A stretch of DNA of 7,100 nucleotides from Firmicutes bacterium UBA2296 (GTDB lineage Bacteria; Bacillota; UBA994): positions 1 through 7,100 of the forward strand of contig DDWC01000106.1 in assembly GCA_002345475.1 (NCBI GenBank), written 5' to 3'. The position numbers and the translations under genes are program-made. The notes beneath the pieces are model-generated. The model was not told the origin of the DNA, ran no database searches, and worked only from the letters and a program-made list of their open reading frames with translations. Shown here piece by piece: positions 1 through 6,727 of the stretch (the stretch's first letter is position 1; each line of letters begins with the position of its first letter).

Positions 1-64
1 GAACCCCGCCAATGGCGGGGATACGTCTGGTTCGATCTCAGGTAACGCGGGAGAGGACATACTA
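1..64. other. Structured non-coding DNA or tail of an off-window gene
   Basis: This stretch lies beyond the 3' end of copA and holds no complete gene. It contains a perfect 7-bp hairpin, CCCCGCC (4-10) with loop AAT and GGCGGGG (14-20), not followed by a T-run on either strand. On the plus strand two frames are open from the window edge, one to TAA at 43-45 and one to TAA at 63-65. It could therefore be the last 14 to 20 codons of a rightward gene converging on copA. I recognise neither peptide. The segment CTCAGGTAACGCGGG (37-51) faintly recalls the 3' part of a glycine riboswitch or a T-box, but no rightward gene follows it. Identity is open. Confidence 0.3.
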
Positions 65-100
65 AGAACCCACCACGGACTTTTCGTCCGGGTGGGTTCT
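65..100 (-). terminator. Strong hairpin, probable copA terminator (possibly bidirectional)
   Basis: AGAACCCACC (65-74) pairs perfectly with GGTGGGTTCT (91-100). An inner CGGAC (76-80) pairs with GTCCG (86-90) around the loop TTTTC (81-85), with one bulged A at 75. The result is about 15 bp of stem beginning 15 bases past the copA stop codon. Read leftward, the stem ends in GGGTTCTTAG, so the U-tract is short and imperfect; read rightward there is no U-run. Position and stem strength support transcription termination for copA, and perhaps for a rightward gene ending near 45 or 65. The weak U-tract keeps confidence moderate. Confidence 0.6.
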
Positions 101-115
101 CTCAGTTGCCCTGTT

Positions 116-2620
116 TTACTTTGATGCACGTTCTGACTCTGCCCTTATATCAATGCGGCGAAGCAAGTTGGCATTCGTCACCACACTGACGGAGCTGATG
201 GCCATGGCTGCTTCTGCGATGAGCGGATGTAACTGACCGGCCATGGCCAGCGGGATGGCCACCACGTTGTACGCAAAGGCCCAGAAGAGATTCTGCCTGA
301 TCTTGCGGAAGGTGGCTCGTGACAACTTTATGGCCCGAACAGCCGCAGACAGGTTGCCGCTGACCAGAGTGACATCTGCCGCTTCAATGGCAATGTCTGT
401 GCCGGTGCCGATGGCAATGCCAACATCGGCCTGTGTCAGGGCTGGGGCGTCGTTTATGCCGTCTCCCACCATGGCTACTTTGGCGCCTTTGCTCTGCAAC
501 TCTCTAATCTGCAGCACTTTGCCTTCGGGCATTATATCTGCATGGACTTCGTCTATACCTACTGAGGCTGCAATGGCTTGGGCGGTTCTTTCATTGTCTC
601 CTGTCAACATCACGGTGCGCAGACCCATTTTTTTGAACTCATTTATGGCCGAGACTGAGTCATCTTTCACCGTGTCAGCTACAGCCAGGATGCCCAGGAG
701 GGCGCTCCCTTCCGCGGCAAAGATTACGGTCTTGCCCTGTTGTTCCAAAAATCTGCCCTGCGACTCCATATCCGTCACGTCGACGCCTTTTTCTTTCATG
801 AGTCGGCGGCTGCCAACGGCAATCTTGCGTCCTGCCACAGTAGCAGTGATGCCGTGGCCGGTTATGGACTCGAAGGCGTCCAGGTCGGGCACTCTAATTC
901 CTTTCGCTTCGGCTGCCTTTACCACTGCCAGCGCCAGCGGGTGCTCTGAACCCTTCTCCGCTGCGGCCGACATGCCGAGCAGGTCCGCCTCACTGGTGCC
1001 GTGGGCGATTATGTCCGTCACCTCCGGCTTGCCTTTGGTGATGGTACCAGTCTTGTCAAAGACAATGGTGTCAATGTACTGAAGTAGCTGGATAGCTTCG
1101 CCCCGCCTGATGAGTACACCGTTTTCCGCTCCGATTCCGCTGCCAACCATCAGAGCAGTGGGGGTTGCCAGGCCAAGGGCACAGGGACAGGCAATCACCA
1201 GTACGGCTACGGTAGACACAATGGCCAGACTGATGGAGCCAACGTGTGCGGTGTGTGGCTTTATCCATGGCAGGATTTCTCTAAGCTGCACCAGGACTGC
1301 GCTCACCTGGGCTGGGATGAGAAGCCACATCAGTAGCGTGATGAGGGCGAGTCCCAACACGATGGGCACAAAGACGGCGGTAACTCGATCAGCGAACTCC
1401 TGAATAGGAACCTTGGTTCCCTGAGCGTCTTCCACAAGCCGTATCACCTGGGCCAGGAAAGTGTCCTTGCCGATTTTTGTGGCCTCAGCGTGAAAAACCC
1501 CGGTCTGGTTAACCGTGGCGCCAATAACCTGGTCTCCCACTGTCTTGTTAACCGGCATGGATTCACCAGTGGCCATGGACTCGTCCAGAGAACTTTCTCC
1601 GCGGACGATCCGTCCGTCAGTGGGTACTTTTTGGCCAGGTCGTACAATGAAAACGTCTCCGACAGCCAGTTCTTCCAGCGGGATCTCTTTTTCCTGGCCG
1701 TCCACCAGAACAAAGGCAGTCTTGCTGCCCATTTCCAGCAACTTGCGAATCGCTTCCGAGGCTTTACCCCTGGCCCTCGCTTCCATATATCTGCCGGTGA
1801 GGTGAAAAGCCATAATCATGGCCGCTATGCCGGTGTAGTTGTCGACATGAGTGAACAGGGCGGCCACGCCTGTGCCATAGGCTGCCAATGTACCCAGGGC
1901 AATCAGGGTATCCATGTTGGGTGAGAGCCCCCGCGCAGCCTTGTAGGCCGACACGTAGGTGGAGCCGCCGACCCAGAAGAGAACTGGGGAGGCCAGGAGC
2001 ACCATGCCAATGGTATAGACCAGTGGACTGGGCCACATGGCATCCATGCTGTGAGTGCCGGCCAGCATGACAGGTAGCATCCAGATGACGATTGGCAGTG
2101 TCAAAATCCAGGCGATCCACATGCGGCGGGCCGCGAGCTGGACCTTGGCTGTTTCCTCCGCCGCCAAATCCCGCTGTCCCAAATCACCCGATTCCATCTT
2201 TGCCTCGTAGCCGGTGTCCGAGATCAGCCTGATCAACTCATCAGGCCCCGTTGCGGAGGCGTCATAATGAACATGGGCCCTCTCGGTGGCCAGATTCACA
2301 GAGGCCAGGTAGACGCCGTCAGCCCTGGACAGTACCCTCTCAACACGGCTGGAACACGCGGCGCAAGTCATTCCCCCTATGGACAGGGTGATCTGGGCGG
2401 CGCTCAGATGAGCATCGTAGCCCAAATCGCTTATCAGCTGCTTTAGAGCCTCCACATTGGTCACAGCAGCATCGAATTCTATGTTGGCGTTTTCTGAAGC
2501 CAGATTGACCGCAGCAGAAGATACACCCGGAGCATTCTTCAGGCCCTTTTCGACCCTTGATGAACATGCGGCACAGGTCATACCTTTGACATTAAACACT
2601 ACTCGTTTTGTCTCAGCCAT
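116..2620 (-). CDS. copA: Copper-exporting P1B-type ATPase CopA
   Basis: An 834-residue inner-membrane pump that uses ATP to export Cu(I). Two HMA domains come first, each with GMTCAACSS (Cys16/Cys19 and Cys86/Cys89). Membrane helices begin near residue 165. The actuator TGES is at 351-354, the transmembrane copper site CPC at 478-480, and the phosphorylated aspartate is D522 in DKTGT. The nucleotide-binding domain has SEHPLA (558-563, H560) and GHG (588-590), followed by TGDN (673-676) and GDGIND (719-724). The Cu(I)-type C-terminal helices show Y784-N785 and MAISS (806-810). CPC with YN and MxxSS marks subgroup P1B-1, so copper (or silver) rather than zinc or cadmium. Length and domain order are complete. 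The ATG is preceded by GGAG (2629-2632) at 8 bases. A private promoter and a CsoR-type operator lie upstream. Oddities: a rather long loop before CPC (about 436-463) and no csoR or copZ in view. Confidence 0.97.
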   Translation of the reverse strand: MAETKRVVFNVKGMTCAACSSRVEKGLKNAPGVSSAAVNLASENANIEFDAAVTNVEALKQLISDLGYDAHLSAAQITLSIGGMTCAACSSRVERVLSRADGVYLASVNLATERAHVHYDASATGPDELIRLISDTGYEAKMESGDLGQRDLAAEETAKVQLAARRMWIAWILTLPIVIWMLPVMLAGTHSMDAMWPSPLVYTIGMVLLASPVLFWVGGSTYVSAYKAARGLSPNMDTLIALGTLAAYGTGVAALFTHVDNYTGIAAMIMAFHLTGRYMEARARGKASEAIRKLLEMGSKTAFVLVDGQEKEIPLEELAVGDVFIVRPGQKVPTDGRIVRGESSLDESMATGESMPVNKTVGDQVIGATVNQTGVFHAEATKIGKDTFLAQVIRLVEDAQGTKVPIQEFADRVTAVFVPIVLGLALITLLMWLLIPAQVSAVLVQLREILPWIKPHTAHVGSISLAIVSTVAVLVIACPCALGLATPTALMVGSGIGAENGVLIRRGEAIQLLQYIDTIVFDKTGTITKGKPEVTDIIAHGTSEADLLGMSAAAEKGSEHPLALAVVKAAEAKGIRVPDLDAFESITGHGITATVAGRKIAVGSRRLMKEKGVDVTDMESQGRFLEQQGKTVIFAAEGSALLGILAVADTVKDDSVSAINEFKKMGLRTVMLTGDNERTAQAIAASVGIDEVHADIMPEGKVLQIRELQSKGAKVAMVGDGINDAPALTQADVGIAIGTGTDIAIEAADVTLVSGNLSAAVRAIKLSRATFRKIRQNLFWAFAYNVVAIPLAMAGQLHPLIAEAAMAISSVSVVTNANLLRRIDIRAESERASK

Positions 2621-2640
2621 CTAATCATCTCCAGTCAACT

Positions 2641-2657
2641 ATACCCTATGGGGGTAT
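2641..2657 (-). promoter_or_regulatory. CsoR-type copper operator of copA
   Basis: The sequence ATACCCTATGGGGGTAT is an inverted repeat (ATACCC / GGGTAT around a 5-base centre). It matches the G-tract palindrome known to be bound by CsoR, the tetrameric Cu(I)-sensing repressor of Firmicutes, Actinobacteria and others. It sits between the copA -10 box and the ribosome binding site, starting next to the predicted transcription start (near 2658). From that position, bound apo-CsoR would block transcription and Cu(I) would release it. No csoR gene is in the window, so the regulator is inferred. CopY operators (TACANNTGTA) fit worse. Confidence 0.85.
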
Positions 2658-2664
2658 TATCTAC

Positions 2665-2693
2665 ATTCTACATTGGAATGAAAAGACAGTCAA
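2665..2693 (-). promoter_or_regulatory. copA promoter
   Basis: On the minus strand, TTGACT (2688-2693) and TAGAAT (2665-2670) are separated by exactly 17 bases, close to the sigma-70/sigma-A consensus. The start point should fall near 2658, giving a leader of about 38 bases that carries the CsoR-type palindrome. The -35 box includes the TGA stop codon (2690-2692) of the upstream permease gene, so the promoter begins inside that gene's end. The -10 region lies in a tandem 7-bp repeat, CTACATT twice (2661-2674, plus strand). Confidence 0.8.
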
Positions 2694-3562
2694 GCCTGGG
2701 GCTTAAGCGGTTGGCCCCTGCCAGCCAGAGCAAAGGCGGCAATGCCAGTAAGGACCAGCAAGCCGCCAACAATCTGCCCGGCAGTGGGCAGTTCGGCGAA
2801 AAAGAGAGCCGCCCAGAGAGCAGCACCGATGGGCTCTCCTAAGGCAGCTACACTGATGAATGAGGCGGACAGCTTGCCGATGGCATAATTGAGAGAGCTG
2901 TGCCCCAGTACTGTGCACACCCCGGCCAGACCAAGGAAAGCGTACCAGCTGCTTGCAGAGAATGGCCCGAGAGAAAGCCCGCTGAAAAGGGAAATGCCGA
3001 GGAGGACGACAGCAGCAACGCCGTAAACAGTAGTTGTGTAGGGCAACATAGCAAGTCGTCTGCGCACTTTACGCCCGATCAGCCAGTACAGGGCGGCAAA
3101 AAGGGCCCCGGCAAGGGCAAGGGTGTTGCCAAGAAGAGAGGCGCCGCCGACAGAGCCTATGTCGCTGAGGCCGATGACCAAGGTGCCGAAAACGCATAAC
3201 ACAAGCCCCATAACCTGCGGCAGATTGATACTTTCCTTGAGAAATATGCGGGAGAGTAAGACAACGAACAGGGGGGTTGTGGAGACCAGAACCACAGAAC
3301 TGACCACCGTGGTGTGCTGAAAAGAAGCAATCCACGTGTAAAAATGCAGGGCCAGGAAGATGCCCGAACCCGCCAGATAAGGCCAGTCTGTCAACTGCGG
3401 TTTCCCCTCACGCCGAATTAGCCAGAGGACTCCCATAAATATGGTAGCCAGTATCATGCGCATGAGAGCAATGCTGGTGGGGTGAGCATCAGCCATTCTG
3501 ATAAAGATCGCCGCAAAGGAGACAGACACTACCCCGAGGGCCGTCACAGCGTAGTAATGCAC
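2690..3562 (-). CDS. EamA/DMT-family membrane transporter, substrate unknown
   Basis: A 290-residue, very hydrophobic protein with about ten membrane helices arranged as two EamA repeats, the layout of the 10-TMS drug/metabolite exporters (RhaT/YdcZ-like EamA permeases). The first repeat ends in the typical segment around 88-110, from SSVVLVSTTPLFVVLLSR to the LKE motif. The second repeats it at about 231-274, with the conserved E243-P244 and a helix running into the C-terminus. Length is normal. Members move amino acids, metabolites or toxic compounds, and the sequence does not reveal which. The start is GTG (3560-3562), supported by AAAGGA (3572-3577) 9 bases upstream; no better in-frame ATG was found. 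It lies 115 bases behind typA and 69 before copA, but with a hairpin on one side and a copA promoter on the other it is probably its own unit. No confident promoter is visible: a TATACT at 3583-3588 lacks a good -35 and would start inside the ribosome site. Confidence 0.9.
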   Translation of the reverse strand: MHYYAVTALGVVSVSFAAIFIRMADAHPTSIALMRMILATIFMGVLWLIRREGKPQLTDWPYLAGSGIFLALHFYTWIASFQHTTVVSSVVLVSTTPLFVVLLSRIFLKESINLPQVMGLVLCVFGTLVIGLSDIGSVGGASLLGNTLALAGALFAALYWLIGRKVRRRLAMLPYTTTVYGVAAVVLLGISLFSGLSLGPFSASSWYAFLGLAGVCTVLGHSSLNYAIGKLSASFISVAALGEPIGAALWAALFFAELPTAGQIVGGLLVLTGIAAFALAGRGQPLKPQA

Positions 3563-3596
3563 TTTGACACATCCTTTGAGACAGTATATTTGAGCA

Positions 3597-3631
3597 AGAG
3601 CCCGGCACGCAAAGCTGCATGTCCGGGCTCT
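3597..3631 (-). terminator. Hairpin after typA, probable terminator
   Basis: AGAGCCCGG (3597-3605) pairs perfectly with CCGGGCTCT (3623-3631) across a 17-base loop that can itself pair partly (GCA with TGC). It begins 46 bases past the typA stop. Leftward of the stem the sequence is TGCTCAAATATACTG, so there is no U-tract. It may terminate typA, or it may be a leader structure of the permease gene, since a TATACT (3640-3645, minus strand) precedes it without a good -35 box. Confidence 0.5.
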
Positions 3632-3677
3632 ACATATTGAGTATATCGCAAAGAGAGTGCGCTATAGCTCGACAAGG

Positions 3678-5489
3678 CTAGATGTCCTGCATCTTTTTTA
3701 TCTGCCTCAGGCGTTCTTCCCTGGAGAGAACACGTTTGCGGATGCGGATACTCTTAGGAGTCACTTCCACCAGTTCATCATCCGATATAAACTCCAGAGC
3801 GCGATCGAGGCTCATTTCACGCACACTGGTTAGTCGAATAGCATCGTCAGCGCCGGATGAGCGAATGTTGGTAAGCTGTTTTCGCTTGCAGGCGTTGACA
3901 TCGAGGTCGCTGGCTCGGGCAGACTCGCCGATCACCATTCCTTCATAAACGCGAACCCCGGGACCTATAAAGAGTTTTCCTCGCTCCTCGGCGTTCTGCA
4001 GTCCATAGGAGGTCGTGTCACCTTCTTCGTAGGCCACCAGGACGCCGTTTGGCCGGCCCGGAATGGCACCTTTGTAGGGACCGTATCCGTTGAATAAGTG
4101 AGTCATCACGCCATACCCTCTGGTGTCGGTAAGGAACTCTGAACGGAAACCCAGCAGTGAGCGCGAGGTCATCTCAAACTCCAGTCGCACTGAACCGGTG
4201 CGCGTATGCTCCATGTTCTTCATGTCGCCCTTGCGCGCTCCCAGTTTCTCCATGACGGTGCCCAGATGTTCAGCAGGGATGTCCACCGTCAGAAGTTCCA
4301 TCGGCTCCATGAGCTGTCCGTCGATCTCCTTGGTGATGACCTTGGGACGCGAAACCGCAAACTCGTAGCCCTGACGCCGCATGGTCTCGATGAGAATGGC
4401 CAAATGCAGTTCCCCGCGTCCAGAGACCTTGAAGACGTCGGGCGAGGGGCCGTTCTCTATACGCATGCTGACATTCGTGTAGGCTTCACGCTGCAGACGA
4501 TCGCGAAGATGTCGGGAGGTGACAAACTGACCTTCCTGCCCGGCAAAGGGGCTGTCATTAACCATGAAATCCATGGTAACTGTGGGTTCGTCTACCGGCA
4601 TGAAGGGCAATGCCTCGGGCTGTACCACATCGGCGATAGTCTCACCTATGCTGGCTTCACCGATGCCGGCTAGAGCAATTATGTCGCCGGCCTCGGCACT
4701 CTGGTGCTCGATACGGCGCAATCCCACATACTGATATAGCTTGGAAACCTTCTGCGTGGTTATACTTCCGTCAGGTTTGATGAGAGCCACATACTGACCG
4801 GCCTCAATCGTTCCTCTGGTCACGCGCCCAACTGCAATACGGCCGATGTAGTCATCCCACTCCAGTGAGCTGACCATCATTTGCAGTGGGGCAGTAGTGT
4901 CGGATGCCGGTGCAGGTATGTGGGTGAGAATCGCTTCGAACAGAGGCACGAGATCTTCGCTGGGATCGTCAAGGGAAGCCTTAGCGATGCCTTCCCGCGC
5001 AATCGTGTATATCACCGGGAAATCGAGTTGATCGTCGTCGGCGCCCAGCTCAATAAACAGGTCCAGGACCTTGTCCACTACATCCATGGCTCGGGCATCC
5101 TGGCGGTCTATTTTATTGATGACAACAATAGGTTTGAGCTTCAGGGCCAAGGCCTTCTTCAGCACATACTTGGTCTGCGCCAGAGGACCTTCTGCAGCAT
5201 CGACCAGGAGGAGTACTCCGTCGACGGTGCTTAAGGTGCGCTCGACCTCGCCGCCAAAGTCCGCATGACCAGGTGTGTCCACAATATTGATCTTGATGTC
5301 GCGGAAATGAACGCCGGTGTTTTTGGCCATTATGGTGATGCCGCGCTCGCGTTCAAGATCCATGGAGTCCATCATTCGTTCCTGCAGCTGTTCCTTGGCA
5401 TGAAAAAGTCGGCTCTGCTTGAGCATCGCGTCAACCAGGGTCGTTTTGCCGTGATCAACGTGAGCGACAATAGCGATATTACGTTTCAT
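3678..5489 (-). CDS. typA: Ribosome-associated translational GTPase TypA/BipA
   Basis: A 603-residue cytoplasmic GTPase of the EF-G/LepA superfamily. It binds the ribosome and is linked to 50S assembly and growth under cold or stress. The GTPase domain (about 1-195) has AHVDHGKTT (9-17, P-loop), RGITI (49-53, switch I), DTPGH (71-75) and NKID (125-128). A beta-barrel domain II follows (about 205-295), then EF-G III-like (about 300-380) and V-like (about 395-475) domains. The TypA-specific C-terminal domain carries HLFNGYGPYKG (464-474), the SYGLQNAEERG segment (494-504) and a basic SIRIRKR tail (580-586). Full length with all domains. The ATG has an excellent ribosome site, AAAGGAG (5497-5503), 7 bases away. 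One departure: the G5 region, usually YASA in this family, reads YTIA (161-164). It has its own strong promoter and is divergent from the dehydrogenase gene. Confidence 0.97.
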   Translation of the reverse strand: MKRNIAIVAHVDHGKTTLVDAMLKQSRLFHAKEQLQERMMDSMDLERERGITIMAKNTGVHFRDIKINIVDTPGHADFGGEVERTLSTVDGVLLLVDAAEGPLAQTKYVLKKALALKLKPIVVINKIDRQDARAMDVVDKVLDLFIELGADDDQLDFPVIYTIAREGIAKASLDDPSEDLVPLFEAILTHIPAPASDTTAPLQMMVSSLEWDDYIGRIAVGRVTRGTIEAGQYVALIKPDGSITTQKVSKLYQYVGLRRIEHQSAEAGDIIALAGIGEASIGETIADVVQPEALPFMPVDEPTVTMDFMVNDSPFAGQEGQFVTSRHLRDRLQREAYTNVSMRIENGPSPDVFKVSGRGELHLAILIETMRRQGYEFAVSRPKVITKEIDGQLMEPMELLTVDIPAEHLGTVMEKLGARKGDMKNMEHTRTGSVRLEFEMTSRSLLGFRSEFLTDTRGYGVMTHLFNGYGPYKGAIPGRPNGVLVAYEEGDTTSYGLQNAEERGKLFIGPGVRVYEGMVIGESARASDLDVNACKRKQLTNIRSSGADDAIRLTSVREMSLDRALEFISDDELVEVTPKSIRIRKRVLSREERLRQIKKMQDI

Positions 5490-5524
5490 GATTAAGCTCC
5501 TTTGGGGTAAAAGTTCACCAAATC

Positions 5525-5553
5525 ACTATATCTTTAATGTCCCTTCTGGTCAA
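5525..5553 (-). promoter_or_regulatory. typA promoter
   Basis: On the minus strand, TTGACC (5548-5553) and TATAGT (5525-5530) are spaced by exactly 17 bases, with an AT-rich stretch just before the -10. The predicted start is near 5518, giving a leader of about 29 bases with the ribosome site AAAGGAG. No operator-like palindrome overlaps it, so expression looks constitutive. Confidence 0.8.
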
Positions 5554-5670
5554 GAAAATCCGCACGGGCTGTACGACGGGCATGAGAGGAAGAAGGGCAG
5601 GGGTGGGCAGGATTTCGGGCAAGTCGCGTTGAATGAATTGTGGTCTGAGGAAGGAAGGATGTGTGTCAGA
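5554..5670 (+). other. 5' region of the dehydrogenase gene, no clear promoter
   Basis: The divergent gap between typA and the dehydrogenase is 181 bases; the typA-proximal part holds the typA promoter. The rest includes a purine-rich tract (5584-5612) and ends in GAGGAAGGAAGG (5647-5658), a ribosome-binding region for the dehydrogenase. I found no -35/-10 pair with good spacing on the plus strand. The reading frame is open back to 5488, but that extension would cover the typA promoter and lacks family similarity, so it is treated as untranslated. Confidence 0.4.
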
Positions 5671-6654
5671 ATGAGCAAGAAACTGGTGATAGCCACGGCA
5701 ACAGCAGATCTGCCCATCAACATGGCGGAACTTGCCGCTGCTTTGGGCGGTGATTTTCGGTTGGAGGTAGTGCCATTACCCTTTGGCAATATGAGTTCAG
5801 AGCATCAGTCGCAAATGTGGCAGCAAATCAGGGATGCCGCTGGGCTGTTCATCCGCACCGGTGTCGTGCCGCGGGAGCTAATCGATTTGTGCAGTGAGCT
5901 TGAGGTAATCGCTCTGCACGGCGTAGGCGTAGATCAGGTAGACGTTGCTGCAGCTACTGAGCGGGGTATATATGTTACCAACGTCCCGGGCGGCAATGCT
6001 GTGTCCGTGGTGGAGTTGTCTTTTGGTCTCATGCTGGGTTTGCTGCGAAAGATTGCTAACGCGGATGCTCTGATGCGTCTGGGGCGCTGGGAAGAGGCGC
6101 GCACAGTTGGCCGGGAACTCGCGGGCAAGAGGCTCGGACTGCTGGGATTTGGCAACATCGCCCGGAAAGTAGCTGTGGTGGCCCAGGCTTTTGGCATGGA
6201 GGTAGTCTATTGGAGCCGTAGCAGAGTACAGACCGATCTGGCCTCCTACGTTGGCAAAGAGGAGCTTTTCTCCTCGGCTGACGTGGTAAGCATACATGTC
6301 CCGCTAACGGAACAGACCAGAGGCATGGTCAATCGGACTTTGCTTTCCTTGCTGAAACCCGATGCCATCCTTATCAACACAGCCCGCGGAGCCATCGTTA
6401 ATGAAGAACATCTGATAGAAGCCCTGCGAAAAGGAAGCTTTGCTGGAGCGGGGCTTGACGTATTTGCCACCGAACCGCTGGCTGCTGACAGTCCATTGCT
6501 TGAGTTACAGAACGTACTGCTAACACCTCACATGGCGGGATCAACCGAGGAGTGCCTGCTGAGACTGGCGCGGACGGCGGGAGAAGATATTGGAAGAGTC
6601 CTCCGGGGAGAGTCTCCTCGTCATGCGGTCAACAGACCCGCATTAACGCGATAG
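5671..6654 (+). CDS. D-isomer-specific 2-hydroxyacid dehydrogenase, NADP(H) likely
   Basis: A 327-residue cytoplasmic oxidoreductase that interconverts a 2-keto acid and a D-2-hydroxy acid. The substrate domain is formed by residues 1-100 plus the C-terminal part, with the conserved HGVGVDQVD at 83-91. The Rossmann domain spans about 105-290, with GLLGFGNIA (156-164). The catalytic triad is complete: R239 in NTARG, E268 in ATEP, H287 in TPHMAG. After the second strand, where NAD enzymes carry an acidic residue, the protein reads WSRSR (181-185), suggesting NADP(H) as in glyoxylate/hydroxypyruvate reductases; this is inferred. The true substrate (glyoxylate, hydroxypyruvate, phosphoglycerate or another) cannot be read. 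There is no ACT domain, so it is not the long SerA form. Two starts are possible: ATG 5671 (chosen, begins MSKKLV) and ATG 5659 (4 residues longer, GAGG 8 bases before). bioY follows 73 bases downstream but has its own promoter. Confidence 0.92.
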   Translation: MSKKLVIATATADLPINMAELAAALGGDFRLEVVPLPFGNMSSEHQSQMWQQIRDAAGLFIRTGVVPRELIDLCSELEVIALHGVGVDQVDVAAATERGIYVTNVPGGNAVSVVELSFGLMLGLLRKIANADALMRLGRWEEARTVGRELAGKRLGLLGFGNIARKVAVVAQAFGMEVVYWSRSRVQTDLASYVGKEELFSSADVVSIHVPLTEQTRGMVNRTLLSLLKPDAILINTARGAIVNEEHLIEALRKGSFAGAGLDVFATEPLAADSPLLELQNVLLTPHMAGSTEECLLRLARTAGEDIGRVLRGESPRHAVNRPALTR

Positions 6655-6686
6655 ATGTAAACTGAAGGGGCAAATTGAGTTGACGG
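6655..6686 (+). promoter_or_regulatory. Candidate BirA (biotin repressor) operator
   Basis: ATGTAAACT (6655-6663) and AGTTGACGG (6678-6686) form an imperfect inverted repeat with a 14-base spacer. The established BirA operator is TTGTAAACC, 14-16 bases, then GGTTTACAA. The left half here matches 7 of 9 positions and the right half 5 of 9. It overlaps the -35 box of the bioY promoter, where a biotin-loaded repressor would block transcription. Supporting context: the next gene is a biotin transporter, the classic BirA target in Firmicutes. The weak right half keeps this a candidate only. Confidence 0.5.
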
Positions 6687-6708
6687 CCTGAACGCAAACG
6701 CGTATCAT
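6680..6708 (+). promoter_or_regulatory. bioY promoter
   Basis: TTGACG (6680-6685) and TATCAT (6703-6708) are separated by 17 bases, a good sigma-70/sigma-A match directly upstream of bioY. The predicted start is near 6715, so the leader would be only about 13 bases, with the ribosome site close to the 5' end of the message. A CGCAAA/TTTGCG inverted repeat (6693-6698, 6708-6713) straddles the -10 box. Confidence 0.65.
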
Positions 6709-6727
6709 TTGCGGGGGAGGGATGGGT

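Noticed and set aside
25..60. Possible tRNA T-arm (GGTTCGATC), T-box or glycine riboswitch 3' end
   Set aside because: The T-arm stem does not pair correctly. The T-box and glycine-aptamer cores match only in part, and no rightward gene lies downstream, so no RNA family is called.
243..1082. A 279-codon open frame on the plus strand inside copA
   Set aside because: It is wholly antisense to conserved copA domains, has low-complexity Ser/Ala/Pro-rich composition typical of a shadow frame, and shows no domain.
1490..1924. A 144-codon plus-strand frame inside copA
   Set aside because: It is antisense to the actuator and membrane region of copA, with no recognisable family and no separate control signals.
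4206..4673. A 155-codon plus-strand frame inside typA
   Set aside because: It is antisense to the conserved domains III to V of typA; openness follows from typA codon use.
5488..5670. Upstream extension of the dehydrogenase frame by 61 codons
   Set aside because: It would overlap the typA start and promoter, its residues do not resemble the family N-terminus, and good ribosome sites lie at 5647-5658.
6655..6727. Riboswitch upstream of bioY
   Set aside because: The gap is only 73 bases and contains a promoter close to the start codon, leaving no room for an aptamer.
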